A stretch of DNA of 64,000 nucleotides from Gammaproteobacteria bacterium (lineage in GTDB: Bacteria; Pseudomonadota; Gammaproteobacteria; Pseudomonadales; Pseudohongiellaceae), in contig SHZK01000011.1 of assembly GCA_009692305.1 (NCBI GenBank), forward strand, positions 21,223-85,222, in the 5' to 3' direction. How positions within the stretch are numbered: the first letter of the stretch is position 1; each line of letters opens with the position of its first letter. The translations under genes were made by a program, and so were the position numbers. Below the pieces are notes generated by a model that searched no databases, had not been told where the DNA came from, and worked only from the letters and a program-made list of their open reading frames with translations. Positions 1 through 8,387 of this stretch are shown piece after piece.

Positions 1-1056
1 CTTGTTCGCCGGACCCATTTTCTTGAGCACCGACAGGAAGGATCCTTTGCCCGACTTCGCGACCTTGTGCAACACAGCGGCAATGGCTTCATAGGCACTG
101 TCTTTAGGCACCAAAAATTGATACTGCAGAAAACCTTTGGCGCCGTACAAGCGATTCCAGTTGGCGATATTATCGAGCGGAAAGAAAAAAGAGTTGTACT
201 TCACCGTTGCTGGCTTCGATGCGCGCCGTTTCAATTTGAAGTACGTGTTGTTGAACAAGGTCATGCTCTGACGATTCAGCAAAAAACCTGGAGTGTTGAA
301 GGGCACGGTAATACCGAGGCGAGTTTGATAGGCAGCTGGTCGCTTGTGCCGGTCCGCGATGTGATCGCCAAGAAATAGTATAGACCTTCCCAATGCGGGG
401 CCACGCGCGAGGCAGTCGAGCCAGGCTACAGAATAGTGATTGCCCTGGTTGTTCTCAAACAGCTCGAAACATTCCCGCAGATTGTTGGCCACCAGCGAAT
501 GGCTTTGAATAAACGCACCGGGCACCGCTCGCAGTTGAATGGTGGCATCGATAATAATCCCGGTTAATCCCATGCCGCCGCAGGTCGCATGAAATATTTC
601 CTGATTCTTGCTTGGGCTGCAACTGAGCAGGTCACCATTCGCGAGCAAGAGTGTAATCGCCGTTAGGTGATCGCAGAAGGTGCCATCGACATGGTGGTTC
701 TTGCCGTGCACATCGGCGGCGATGGCGCCACCGACGCTGACGTGACTGGTGCCAGGTACAACCGGCAGAAACCAGCCGCGCGGGACACAGACGCGCAGGA
801 TTGCATCGAGGGTGACACCGGCGCCGCAACGAATGGTGAGATTGCTCTCATCAAGCGTCGAGAAATTGTCCATAAACCGACTGCTGATAACGCACTGGGC
901 AAGGGCGCTGTCGCCATAACTGCGGCCGGCGCCTCTGGCTACCAGTTTCGTTGCCGGATTGTTGTTGGTCAAAAGCATTTGCAGGGAAGAAAAGTCAACC
1001 GGCTCATGCACGTCTGCAGTGACTTTTGGAAAGCGACCCCAGCCAGTTATTTCCAT
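1..1056 (-). CDS. FAD-binding oxidoreductase, DprE1-like (3' end outside window)
   Basis: The minus strand is open from an ATG at 1056 to the left edge (352 codons, no stop), so the C-terminus is missing. The translation has the features of a PCMH-type FAD-binding oxidase: RGAGRSYGDS at residues 41-50, VGGAIAADVHGKNHH at about 108-122, and a C-terminal half containing GFLQYQFLVP. The GKNHH motif and the QYQF segment are typical of the decaprenylphosphoryl-ribose 2'-oxidase (DprE1) group, which oxidises a prenyl-phosphate-linked sugar. Gammaproteobacterial members have no settled substrate. It is divergent from the inositol-monophosphatase-family gene. Plus-strand ORFs over this stretch are shadows. 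Family call is firm; substrate is inference. Confidence 0.85.
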   Translation of the reverse strand, partial: MEITGWGRFPKVTADVHEPVDFSSLQMLLTNNNPATKLVARGAGRSYGDSALAQCVISSRFMDNFSTLDESNLTIRCGAGVTLDAILRVCVPRGWFLPVVPGTSHVSVGGAIAADVHGKNHHVDGTFCDHLTAITLLLANGDLLSCSPSKNQEIFHATCGGMGLTGIIIDATIQLRAVPGAFIQSHSLVANNLRECFELFENNQGNHYSVAWLDCLARGPALGRSILFLGDHIADRHKRPAAYQTRLGITVPFNTPGFLLNRQSMTLFNNTYFKLKRRASKPATVKYNSFFFPLDNIANWNRLYGAKGFLQYQFLVPKDSAYEAIAAVLHKVAKSGKGSFLSVLKKMGPANK

Positions 1057-1231
1057 GGCGCTATTTCCACAATTCGAAATTCATTAAACAATTTTACTCA
1101 ATCGAAATTAAACCGTTTATCGAGCGCATACTTTATAACACAACAGCATGCCAAACCGATGCAGTTCCCTGTATATTGCATCGTCTTGTACTGGGTTTAC
1201 TGCCTGGGGTTCACTGCGAAAAATATGACTG

Positions 1232-2050
1232 ATGACTGAAACTAGCCACACCGAAATATTGGGTTTCACGCTCGATATAGCCAGAGAAGCTGGCATTTAC
1301 ATTCGTGATGAGCGCAAGCGTGCCAACCTCACCCACACCTTCAAGCATGACAATGAGTTGGTGACGAATGCTGATCTGCAAGCGGACCGGTTGCTGTGTG
1401 ATCGCATCACACAAAGATTCCCTGCGCATTTAATCCTGTCTGAAGAGTCGTCTCCGGATCTGGGCCGGGTGGAAGACATCAAGGGTCCGTTATGGATTAT
1501 CGATCCCATCGACGGCACAGTGAATTTCGCCCATGGCCATATTCAGTCAGCGGTGTCGGTGGCATTCGTGAATCAACAGCAAGTGCAGGTAGGGGTTGTC
1601 TACAATCCTTTCACCGACGAGATGTTTGCAGCCGAGTTGGGCAAAGGCGCGACACTTAATGGCAGAGTGATCAATGTGGCGCAGCAGACTGAACTGAGTC
1701 GAGCCCTGATAGCGACTGGATTTCCATATGACAAGTCGAATATTGCGCCGCTGGTGGCGCGCTTGCAGGCGATTCTTGCCCATTGCGCGGATATCCGCCG
1801 TCTGGGATCGGCAGCGCTGGACATATGCTGGCTGGCAGCCGGGCGCCTGGATGGGTATTACGAGAGCCTGAGCGTTTGGGACTTCGCGGCGGCGCAATTG
1901 GTGGCCACCGAAGCCGGAGCCAGATTTGGTCATTTCAGTGCCGTCCCGGTCGGCGCCAATCCGCAATTCTGGGGCCAGGATATCCTCGTCGCCAATCCGG
2001 CGTTGTATCCCCAGTTGTTGGACCTGTTGCATGCACCCACCGGCAGCTGA
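1232..2050 (+). CDS. Inositol monophosphatase family protein
   Basis: A 272-residue protein of normal length for the Mg-dependent inositol-phosphatase/FBPase superfamily. Metal ligands are visible: Glu71-Glu72 in the SEES segment, the signature DPIDGTVNF (Asp91, Asp94), and the C-terminal WDFAAAQLVATEAG motif with Asp217. The family hydrolyses inositol-1-phosphate or related sugar and nucleotide phosphates in the cytoplasm. SuhB, CysQ and histidinol-phosphatase-like members cannot be separated by eye. The chosen ATG at 1232 is one of two close starts (the other at 1225 is out of frame). The gene is divergent from the DprE1-like oxidase, with 175 bases between the start codons. Confidence 0.9.
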   Translation: MTETSHTEILGFTLDIAREAGIYIRDERKRANLTHTFKHDNELVTNADLQADRLLCDRITQRFPAHLILSEESSPDLGRVEDIKGPLWIIDPIDGTVNFAHGHIQSAVSVAFVNQQQVQVGVVYNPFTDEMFAAELGKGATLNGRVINVAQQTELSRALIATGFPYDKSNIAPLVARLQAILAHCADIRRLGSAALDICWLAAGRLDGYYESLSVWDFAAAQLVATEAGARFGHFSAVPVGANPQFWGQDILVANPALYPQLLDLLHAPTGS

Positions 2051-2204
2051 TTTTTCCTTGTTATATAAGGCCTTACTCTGCTTCGGCTCGCCGCTAAAAT
2101 TAGCGGTGTGGACGGCATTGCAATTGACCTTGCGTGGCTGAGTGCGTAAGTTACCCCGGTTAAATTTCGTACATCGATCTTCTTATAGAGATCAGGAGCA
2201 TACA

Positions 2205-3920
2205 GTGAATAAATTGAATTTCTTGAAAGTAGCAGTTTTATCTGTGCTCATGTTGCCGGTGGCAGCTGGTGCGGCAGACCGAGTCGGTGATTTTTCATTG
2301 CTGGATCAAGATGGCTATTTCCACAATATGAGCTGGTATGACGATCACGTCACCATCGCTCTGCTGGTGCAAGCCAATGACAGCCAGGATACGGCAGCGG
2401 CAGTACCTGCTTTCACCGCACTGCAAGCCAAATTCGCCGATCAGGGCGTTGAGTTCATGATGATCAATCCCATGGGTCTCGGTGATCGTGCCGAAGTCAA
2501 AGCCAAGCTGGCTGAATACGGCGTCGACATTCCGGTATTGATGGATGATTCCCGCATCGCGTCCGCAGCCTTGGGCATCGACAAGACCGGTGAAGTGTTT
2601 CTGTTCAATCCGAAATCCTTCATGGTGGACTTTCGTGGTCCGGTAGCTGCCGCCGAGCAGGCGCTGACCGAATTGCTGGCTGGCAAGGAAATCAGCACGC
2701 CGCTAGTTGCCACTACGGGTTCGTCAGTGAGCTACCCGGTTGCCGAAATGCATGCCAAGGCAACTCCGTCCTACGTGAATGATATCGCGCCAATCATCGC
2801 TGAGAATTGCGCCAGCTGTCACCGCCAGGGCGGCATTGCCCCGTTCGCGATGGACAGTCATGCCATGGTTCAGGGCTGGTCGCCGATGATTCGTGAAGTA
2901 TTGATGACCAAGCGCATGCCGCCGGGTCAGATCGATGGTCACATCGGTGAATTTATCAACGACATGCTGATCAGCAATGAAGAGATGCAGAAGCTTGTGC
3001 ATTGGGCTGAAGCCGGCGCGCCGAATGACGGTAGCACTGACCCACTGGCGCAGCTGACCTGGCTGGATACCAAGTGGGCCTTCGGTGAACCTGACTACAT
3101 TATCAAAGTGCCTGAGCAATCGATTCCAGCTACTGGTGTGCTGGATTATCGTCAGGTGTCAGTGCCGATTGATATCCCGACAGATCGTTGGGTTCGCGGT
3201 AGCCAGTACGTTGCTGGTGATCGCACCGTGTTACACCACACACTGAATGGACTGGTAGAGCCAGGTGCAAGTCGGCGTGGTGGTTTCCTGGGTGGCGGCA
3301 ATCCGGATCAGGCGACTATCTCTGCCTATATTCCGGGCGCAACTCCTATCATGGACCCAGAAAATACTGGTGGTTTGTTAAAGGCCGGTTCGATCCTGAA
3401 CCTGCAACTGCACTACACCACCAATGGCAAGGAAACCGTGGATAACAGCGAGATTGGCCTGTGGTTCTATCCGGAAGGCGTCGTGCCCGAGGAAAGAATG
3501 TCCGGTGGCTGCGCCTGTATCTTCACTCCAACCTGGACCAACATTCCGCCGAACGATCCTAATTTCGAGCAGACTGAATCCATTACCATTGCCAAGGATG
3601 CATATATCCACAGCATGCTGCCGCATATGCATTTCCGCGGCAAATACATGCGCTTCTATGCGAACTATCCTGATGGCACCAGCGAAGAGCTGATCAACAT
3701 TGCCAACTACAATTACAACTGGCAGTTGTCTTATACCTATAAACAGCCCAAATTCGTGCCGGCTGGTACGGTAATCAAGGCAGTGGGCGCGTTCGACAAC
3801 TCTGCACAGAATTCTGCGAATCCTGATCCTGCACGTTCAGTGCCATGGGGACAGCAGAGTTGGGATGAGATGTTCTTCGGTGCAGTTAACTGGAAGTATG
3901 CTGATCAGGGCGGTGATTAA
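2205..3920 (+). CDS. Secreted redoxin / haem-c / copper type II monooxygenase-like fusion
   Basis: The GTG at 2205 is preferred because AGGAG lies just upstream and it starts directly at a signal peptide (NKLNFLKVAVLSVLML, cut near AGAA). Order of parts in the 571-residue protein: a thioredoxin-fold redoxin domain (about 25-165), a CASCH haem-c motif (Cys202, Cys205, His206), then a PHM-like copper monooxygenase region. All expected copper ligands can be matched to PHM: HH (344-345), His403 in LQLHYTTNG, His474/His476 in LPHMHFRGK, and Met556 in WDEMFF. The redoxin part lacks the cysteines of its relatives, with AND-SQD where GCPIAR is expected and GSSVS where GCL is expected. It is probably periplasmic. 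Substrate unknown; hydroxylase activity is inferred from ligand conservation. Confidence 0.85.
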   Translation: MNKLNFLKVAVLSVLMLPVAAGAADRVGDFSLLDQDGYFHNMSWYDDHVTIALLVQANDSQDTAAAVPAFTALQAKFADQGVEFMMINPMGLGDRAEVKAKLAEYGVDIPVLMDDSRIASAALGIDKTGEVFLFNPKSFMVDFRGPVAAAEQALTELLAGKEISTPLVATTGSSVSYPVAEMHAKATPSYVNDIAPIIAENCASCHRQGGIAPFAMDSHAMVQGWSPMIREVLMTKRMPPGQIDGHIGEFINDMLISNEEMQKLVHWAEAGAPNDGSTDPLAQLTWLDTKWAFGEPDYIIKVPEQSIPATGVLDYRQVSVPIDIPTDRWVRGSQYVAGDRTVLHHTLNGLVEPGASRRGGFLGGGNPDQATISAYIPGATPIMDPENTGGLLKAGSILNLQLHYTTNGKETVDNSEIGLWFYPEGVVPEERMSGGCACIFTPTWTNIPPNDPNFEQTESITIAKDAYIHSMLPHMHFRGKYMRFYANYPDGTSEELINIANYNYNWQLSYTYKQPKFVPAGTVIKAVGAFDNSAQNSANPDPARSVPWGQQSWDEMFFGAVNWKYADQGGD

Positions 3921-3944
3921 ACCGATCTGATATTTAGGTAAACC

Positions 3945-3979
3945 AAAAACCCGATCACCGCGAAGTGGTCGGGTTTTTT
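3945..3979 (+). terminator. Rho-independent terminator
   Basis: A 14-bp stem with one G-T wobble (AAAAACCCGATCAC pairing with GTGGTCGGGTTTTT), a CGCGAA loop and a T run. It sits 24 bases after the stop of the redoxin/copper monooxygenase gene and should end its transcript. Confidence 0.9.
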
Positions 3980-4056
3980 ATGGGTTGTACATTGCTCTTT
4001 AGTGGAGAATTTCTAGAAACTCAGGTTAGTGATGACGAATAGAACGGTCTTGCTCA

Positions 4057-4182
4057 AAGGGTTTTGTTATCTCAGCAGCTCGCCCCCCCTCCGGGGTGCC
4101 CTCACTCGGTCGGGAGCCCTGTAAAGCGGTCTCCCTCGGTCACTCGGTGCTTCGCTTTGATTGCTGAGCTAACAATACCCTT
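4057..4182. repeat. Palindromic repeat element, copy A
   Basis: A 126-bp element with a 98-bp core (4071-4168) that begins CTCAGCA and ends TGCTGAG. Outside the core the flanks also pair: AAGGGTTTTGTTAT on the left with CTAACAATACCCTT on the right, 12 of 14 positions. An internal hairpin GGGAG/CTCCC (4112-4116 and 4131-4135) encloses a 14-base loop. The core recurs inverted as copy B, about 95% identical. Length and palindromic layout recall ERIC-type elements, but the sequence is not one I recognise. Confidence 0.85.
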
Positions 4183-4322
4183 CGATCCAGAGCTAGAAGT
4201 TCCCATTGCACATCGCTAGACGAAATATTTGCGATAAATTTTCGATTTTCGCACTATGCAACAGTCGAAATTAAACTTCGTTTCGAGATGCACGAAGTAC
4301 AATCGGAACTGCAAGCACTGGA
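4183..4322. other. Spacer between the two repeat elements
   Basis: No gene is supported here. The sequence is AT-rich. With the two flanking elements it makes a non-coding stretch of more than 500 bases between the terminator at 3979 and the end of the DUF3237 gene at 4497. Short ORFs over it have no homology I can see. Confidence 0.6.
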
Positions 4323-4453
4323 GCAAGAGATTGTGTTGGCTCAGCAATCAAAGCGAAGCACCGAGTGACCGAGGAAGACCGCTTTACAGGGCTTCCGACC
4401 GAGTGAGGGAACCCCGGAGGGGGGCAAGCTGCTGAGCCAACACAATCTCTTGC
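4323..4453. repeat. Palindromic repeat element, copy B (inverted)
   Basis: A 131-bp element whose 97-bp core (4340-4436) is the reverse complement of copy A with four substitutions and one C-run length change. The outer stem is a perfect 17 bp (GCAAGAGATTGTGTTGG with its complement), extended to 24 bp by CTCAGCA/TGCTGAG. Its flank sequence differs from that of copy A yet still pairs. The internal hairpin reads GGAAG/CTTCC (4373-4377 and 4392-4396), a compensated version of that in copy A. Copies A and B could also pair with each other as one long inverted repeat with a 171-base spacer between the cores. Confidence 0.85.
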
Positions 4454-4496
4454 GCAAGTGCGCACCTCCAGAATCAACGAACACTTATCTCCACAG

Positions 4497-5015
4497 TCAA
4501 AGAATCTGAAATATATCGTAGGCGACTTTGCCTTCGATCTGCTTGCTCTTCCCCACGCTCACTATGTGGTTCAGCCAGTCGTATTTTTCCGAGGCAGTGT
4601 TGAATACGGGAGTGACGCGCCAATAGAGCCCGGCGTCTCCCCGTGCGACTACGCCTTTGTAGGTCATGTAGATGAGTGCGCCGTCGTCGGTTTCGAGCGT
4701 AATGCGCACGTCGAGGCTACTGTGGCCTGCAACCTGGGTGATCCAGTCGGCGCCGCCATTGTGTACGGTCCCACGCAGACGTGGCCCGCCGAAGGTGCCG
4801 CCGGTTACCGGCGCGATACGGGTATGGCCGGTGTCGAGTTGGGCGGCGACGTCCAGCGACAGTTCCATTAAAAATTCGGATTCTAGTGTGCTTGCTGCGG
4901 TTTGTGCGTTTGCCATGTGACTTGCTCCGAGGGTTATGCCAGCCAGGGTAGTGGCGCCTATGCGGGCGAACTCTCGGCGGCTGATGCGTTTGCTGTTTTC
5001 ATTGCTGCTTTGCAT
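4497..5015 (-). CDS. DUF3237 family protein with Tat signal
   Basis: A 172-residue protein with a twin-arginine signal (SRREFARIG at 12-20, hydrophobic stretch to about 38), so folded export is likely. The remainder matches the DUF3237 pattern: an N-terminal strand region, RGTVHNGGADW, then GLYWRVTPVFNTASEKYDWLN and HIVSVG near the C-terminus. DUF3237 is a small beta-barrel family of unknown biochemical role. It starts 51 bases after the RND exporter on the same strand, so the two may be co-transcribed. Confidence 0.85.
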   Translation of the reverse strand: MQSSNENSKRISRREFARIGATTLAGITLGASHMANAQTAASTLESEFLMELSLDVAAQLDTGHTRIAPVTGGTFGGPRLRGTVHNGGADWITQVAGHSSLDVRITLETDDGALIYMTYKGVVARGDAGLYWRVTPVFNTASEKYDWLNHIVSVGKSKQIEGKVAYDIFQIL

Positions 5016-5066
5016 GTTGAGATACCTGACATTGATTGTTAGACGTTGATGGCCAGACCTTAAAAA

Positions 5067-7490
5067 TCAAGTTATGCGTTTGTCAAAGCGTTTTAATATT
5101 GATGGAAAATAGAGCAGGTCGAGTACAAGTGCCAATATCACAATCGGTACCAGCAGTTTCGCCGCCTGCTGGAAATAAATTGTGTTGGCGTCGATCAGAA
5201 TTGTAGTGCCGAGCGCGATTATCAAGGTGGTGATGCAAACTGCAGCACCGGCAGTCTTGATCGAGTGGCTGATAGCATCCGGTTGATCCATGCCGGCGTC
5301 CCGTGCTTCCAGATAATGACTCAGGATATGCACAGTGTCATCCACTACGAGTCCGACACTGATGCTGAACAGCATCATTACGAACGGATCGAGTTGTCCC
5401 ACAAACAATCCCCAGAAACCAAACACAATCGTCGCTGGAAACAGGTTTGGCAGCATGCTGAGCAAGCCGAAATACACACTGCGCAATCCGATAATGAGGC
5501 TCAGGGTGATGAGCAGTAGGCTGACTGCGTAGCCCTGCAATAGTTCAACTGTGACGAGTTCGTCCATGCGCGAAAACAGCAAGATGCCGCTGCCATGTAT
5601 CAGCGTAGCGGCAGGAAACTGTGCAGTGAAATGCTCGGCAAAATATCCGGTCAGGTCCTCGTCGAGGTCAATCAGTTCCTGATTCGACATGGGTATCGCA
5701 TTAACAAACAGCGTAATCATGGAAAAATCCGGGTTGATGAAGCTGGACAGCGGGAAATCCTCGCTCTGCACGGTTTCATAACCATTGAGATATGCGGCCA
5801 CGCTATCGATATCTTCCGGTAAGGCATAATAAAGCGGATTCTCCTGATGCTGGACCCGATTCACGGTCTTTACCAGATCAATCACGCTGGCCACAGACTC
5901 GACATCACCGCGGGCCAGCAGCCAGTCATGCAGTTCTTCAACCTGGGCGAGGAACAGCGGCTCGATGGCGCCATCGAGCAGGTTTGAATCTATCCCATAG
6001 GTAAGCGCAGGGCCGCGATTCATGCGGGTGCCAACCTCGTCGTAAAACTGTTTTATTTCCGCGTCGGTAGCAATGAAATCGAGACGATTGAAGTCGGTCT
6101 CGTTCAGGGGCAACAATAACAGCGTAAAGAATGAGAGGCCGGTAAATCCCCAGAACAGACTGCGGTCATTGTTTGTCGTAAATATGACCAACTGTTGCAG
6201 GCTTTGTTGCAGAAAAGGCGACTGCGAGGGATCAATGCCGGTATTCGTACTGGCGGACCAGAGCAGTAATGCCGGCAGTATGGTCAGAGTGAGGATGAAC
6301 GAAAAGCCGATACCGACCGCAACTATTGTACCGAAATCCTGGATTGCAGGTGACGAACACATATTGAGTGAGTAGAAGCCGATCGCGGTAGTGAGCGCGG
6401 ATAGTGCAATGGGTTGCAGGTTAACGGCAACGCTGGTCCGCATTGCGGCGGCTTGGTCCTCGCCTCGATGTTGTGCCTGCCGGCAAATCGAAATGAGGTG
6501 GACGCTACTTGCCACGGATATGATGACGACCACCAGGGGCGCAATGATGGAGATACTGTTAAAGGTCAGACCTGACCAACCAAGACTGCCCACGGTGCAT
6601 AACAAGGTGAAGAAAGTGTGTCCAAGTATACAGATGCCCAGTGTGAGTGAGCGAAAGCAATAGCAGATGACCAACACGCACGCAAGAACCACGAAGGGCA
6701 GCAGTAGGGTGATATCATCCACCATCGCTTGTTGGCTGGATTGTTCGAGAATTACCTCACTATTGACGTAGATATCGACATCGGGATTCCGCGCCCGCAG
6801 CGCATCACGCAGCTGCAGTGCAGCTTCGGCAATCTGCAAGTGCTGTTCGTCCTCTAGAGGAATGTCCTGAATAATCACATTAGCGAAAGTCAGCGAAGCG
6901 TCTTTAGCCAACAGATTATTCGTGAGCAAGCGATCTGCAACCGCACCCTCGCGCAAAATTTTCAATTCATCCAGGGAATATTCTGTTATCGGTCTGGTAA
7001 ACAAGCGCAACTGGGTCTCCGGGGAAAAATAGTCCACCAGAGAAGTCAGCCGGTCATTGAATGGAATCACGGAATAACTGTCTGTGAGATCCTCTATGGC
7101 ATTCAGGACCGAAGGATGGAATACATCGATGCCCTCTGCCGGAATGAAAACGAAGTTCAGTACCAGTGGATTGGAAAACTCGGCTTCCAATGTCTCTAGT
7201 TCGGCCAAATAAGGATCGCTACGTGTAAGTAATGCACTCAACGACGTATCGAAACTCGCGCGCAGAATGCCAAAAGTTATGAGCACGCTGGCACATACGC
7301 TTACTGCAAACAAAGCGACTCGTTGCGCTATGCAGAATGTCGAAAAATTTTTTCTGAAATTACCAGAGAAGAGTTGTAGAGTTTTCAATAGTTGCGATTC
7401 TCGATGCGGCGGCAATGTTCCATCCAGCTCTTGATTCCGGTCGTGAGGAATTTCTGTCGATGCAGGATGAAATAAAACTTCCTTGTCCAA
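5067..7490 (-). CDS. RND/MMPL superfamily exporter
   Basis: The 807-residue ORF has RND topology: one membrane segment near residues 59-77, a large periplasmic loop, a cluster of membrane helices, and the same pattern again in the second half. The motif GLVVDDTVHILSHY in the C-terminal helix bundle is typical of the MMPL/HAE2 branch, which moves lipids or other hydrophobic molecules with proton-motive force. The start is uncertain. TTG at 7490 overlaps the LysR gene by 106 bases; TTG at 7388 would overlap its stop by two bases and leaves about 24 residues before the first helix. Neither has a good ribosome site. Probably co-transcribed with the LysR gene upstream and the DUF3237 gene downstream. 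Confidence 0.85.
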   Translation of the reverse strand: MDKEVLFHPASTEIPHDRNQELDGTLPPHRESQLLKTLQLFSGNFRKNFSTFCIAQRVALFAVSVCASVLITFGILRASFDTSLSALLTRSDPYLAELETLEAEFSNPLVLNFVFIPAEGIDVFHPSVLNAIEDLTDSYSVIPFNDRLTSLVDYFSPETQLRLFTRPITEYSLDELKILREGAVADRLLTNNLLAKDASLTFANVIIQDIPLEDEQHLQIAEAALQLRDALRARNPDVDIYVNSEVILEQSSQQAMVDDITLLLPFVVLACVLVICYCFRSLTLGICILGHTFFTLLCTVGSLGWSGLTFNSISIIAPLVVVIISVASSVHLISICRQAQHRGEDQAAAMRTSVAVNLQPIALSALTTAIGFYSLNMCSSPAIQDFGTIVAVGIGFSFILTLTILPALLLWSASTNTGIDPSQSPFLQQSLQQLVIFTTNNDRSLFWGFTGLSFFTLLLLPLNETDFNRLDFIATDAEIKQFYDEVGTRMNRGPALTYGIDSNLLDGAIEPLFLAQVEELHDWLLARGDVESVASVIDLVKTVNRVQHQENPLYYALPEDIDSVAAYLNGYETVQSEDFPLSSFINPDFSMITLFVNAIPMSNQELIDLDEDLTGYFAEHFTAQFPAATLIHGSGILLFSRMDELVTVELLQGYAVSLLLITLSLIIGLRSVYFGLLSMLPNLFPATIVFGFWGLFVGQLDPFVMMLFSISVGLVVDDTVHILSHYLEARDAGMDQPDAISHSIKTAGAAVCITTLIIALGTTILIDANTIYFQQAAKLLVPIVILALVLDLLYFPSILKRFDKRIT

Positions 7491-8278
7491 TTACGATGCA
7501 GTGCGTGCAATTGCACCAGTGATTTACGTTGAAAAGCCTCGACCAATGTTAGCTTTGAAAGACAGCCAATTCCAAGTCCGGCCTCTACTGCGCGTTTAAT
7601 ACCTTCAGTGTGCTGTAATTCAAGGCGCAGGTCGATATTGGAGAGTATGCCACTCATGCCGCGGTCGAACGCCTGGCGGGTACCAGATCCGCTTTCGCGC
7701 ACAATCCAGCGCGCGGCCAGCAGATCGTCGTCAGTCAATATCTGCTGCTTGGCAAACGGGTGCTCTGGAGCGCAGAAAATCGCCAACTCATCATCGCGCC
7801 AGTAACTCACTTGCAACTCCGGCTCCTGCAACTCCCCCTCAATCAAGCCAATGTCCAGCTCGAAATTGCGCACCTTGGCGGCTATCGCCGACGTGTTTTC
7901 CACGTTGAGTTCAATCTTCGCTTGCGGATGCTCGTGCATGAAGTTGGCCATGATGTTTATAGCCAGATAGTTGCCAATGGTCAGGGTGGCGCCGACTTTA
8001 AGCTCACCGATGTCGCTTTGCTGGATAAGGCTGGATTCCAGTTCCTCGGCGCGCGATATGAGGGCGGCGGCTTTGGGGCGCAGTGCCAGACCCTGTTCAT
8101 TTAATTGCAGGCGTTTGCCAATGCGATCGAACAGGGAGACGTTGAAGCGTAGCTCCAGTTCTTTCAATGCAGTGCTGGCGGCAGATTGGGACATGGCCAG
8201 CTCGTCAGCGGCACGGCTCACGTTCTGGTGGTTGGCGACTGCCAAAAATACCTGTAATTGCTTCAGGGTGAAGTACAT
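7385..8278 (-). CDS. LysR-type transcriptional regulator, FinR-like by position
   Basis: A 297-residue LTTR starting at ATG 8278 (MYFTLKQLQVFLAVA). The N-terminal winged HTH is clear (NVSRAADELAMSQSAASTALKELE), followed by FDRIGKRLQLNEQG and a periplasmic-binding-like effector domain. The 25 extra codons upstream encode a hydrophobic leader foreign to LysR proteins and were rejected. It is divergent from fpr. In pseudomonads a LysR protein, FinR, lies divergent from fpr and activates it under oxidative stress, so a matching role is inferred. The inverted repeat in the promoter overlaps this gene's start codon, which suggests autoregulation. Confidence 0.88.
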   Translation of the reverse strand: MYFTLKQLQVFLAVANHQNVSRAADELAMSQSAASTALKELELRFNVSLFDRIGKRLQLNEQGLALRPKAAALISRAEELESSLIQQSDIGELKVGATLTIGNYLAINIMANFMHEHPQAKIELNVENTSAIAAKVRNFELDIGLIEGELQEPELQVSYWRDDELAIFCAPEHPFAKQQILTDDDLLAARWIVRESGSGTRQAFDRGMSGILSNIDLRLELQHTEGIKRAVEAGLGIGCLSKLTLVEAFQRKSLVQLHALHRNWTRKFYFILHRQKFLTTGIKSWMEHCRRIENRNY

Positions 8279-8326
8279 ATCTGTAAAATAGATAACATAT
8301 ATAAGGATAATCAATTTTACAGATAT
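8277..8326. promoter_or_regulatory. 13-bp dyad between lysR and fpr, probable operator
   Basis: The arms ATATCTGTAAAAT (8277-8289) and ATTTTACAGATAT (8314-8326) are exact complements, separated by 24 bases. They lie in the divergent lysR/fpr promoter region, and the left arm overlaps the lysR start codon. LysR proteins usually bind dyads in the shared promoter they control. Assignment to this regulator is inference. Confidence 0.7.
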
Positions 8327-8387
8327 AGTAGGGAACTCATAGACTCGCGGCAATCAAAATTTCAGGTTTTTAGCAGGAGAGCAACAC

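Noticed and set aside
67..1239. Plus-strand ORFs (67-378, 667-1239, 1026-1232)
   Set aside because: They are shadows of the DprE1-like oxidase on the minus strand, which has clear family motifs along its full open frame.
4057..4453. Integron attC sites
   Set aside because: Length and palindromic shape fit, but the ends read GTT...AAC from outside in, opposite to the attC order (RYYYAAC ... GTTRRRY), and no integrase or cassette genes are nearby.
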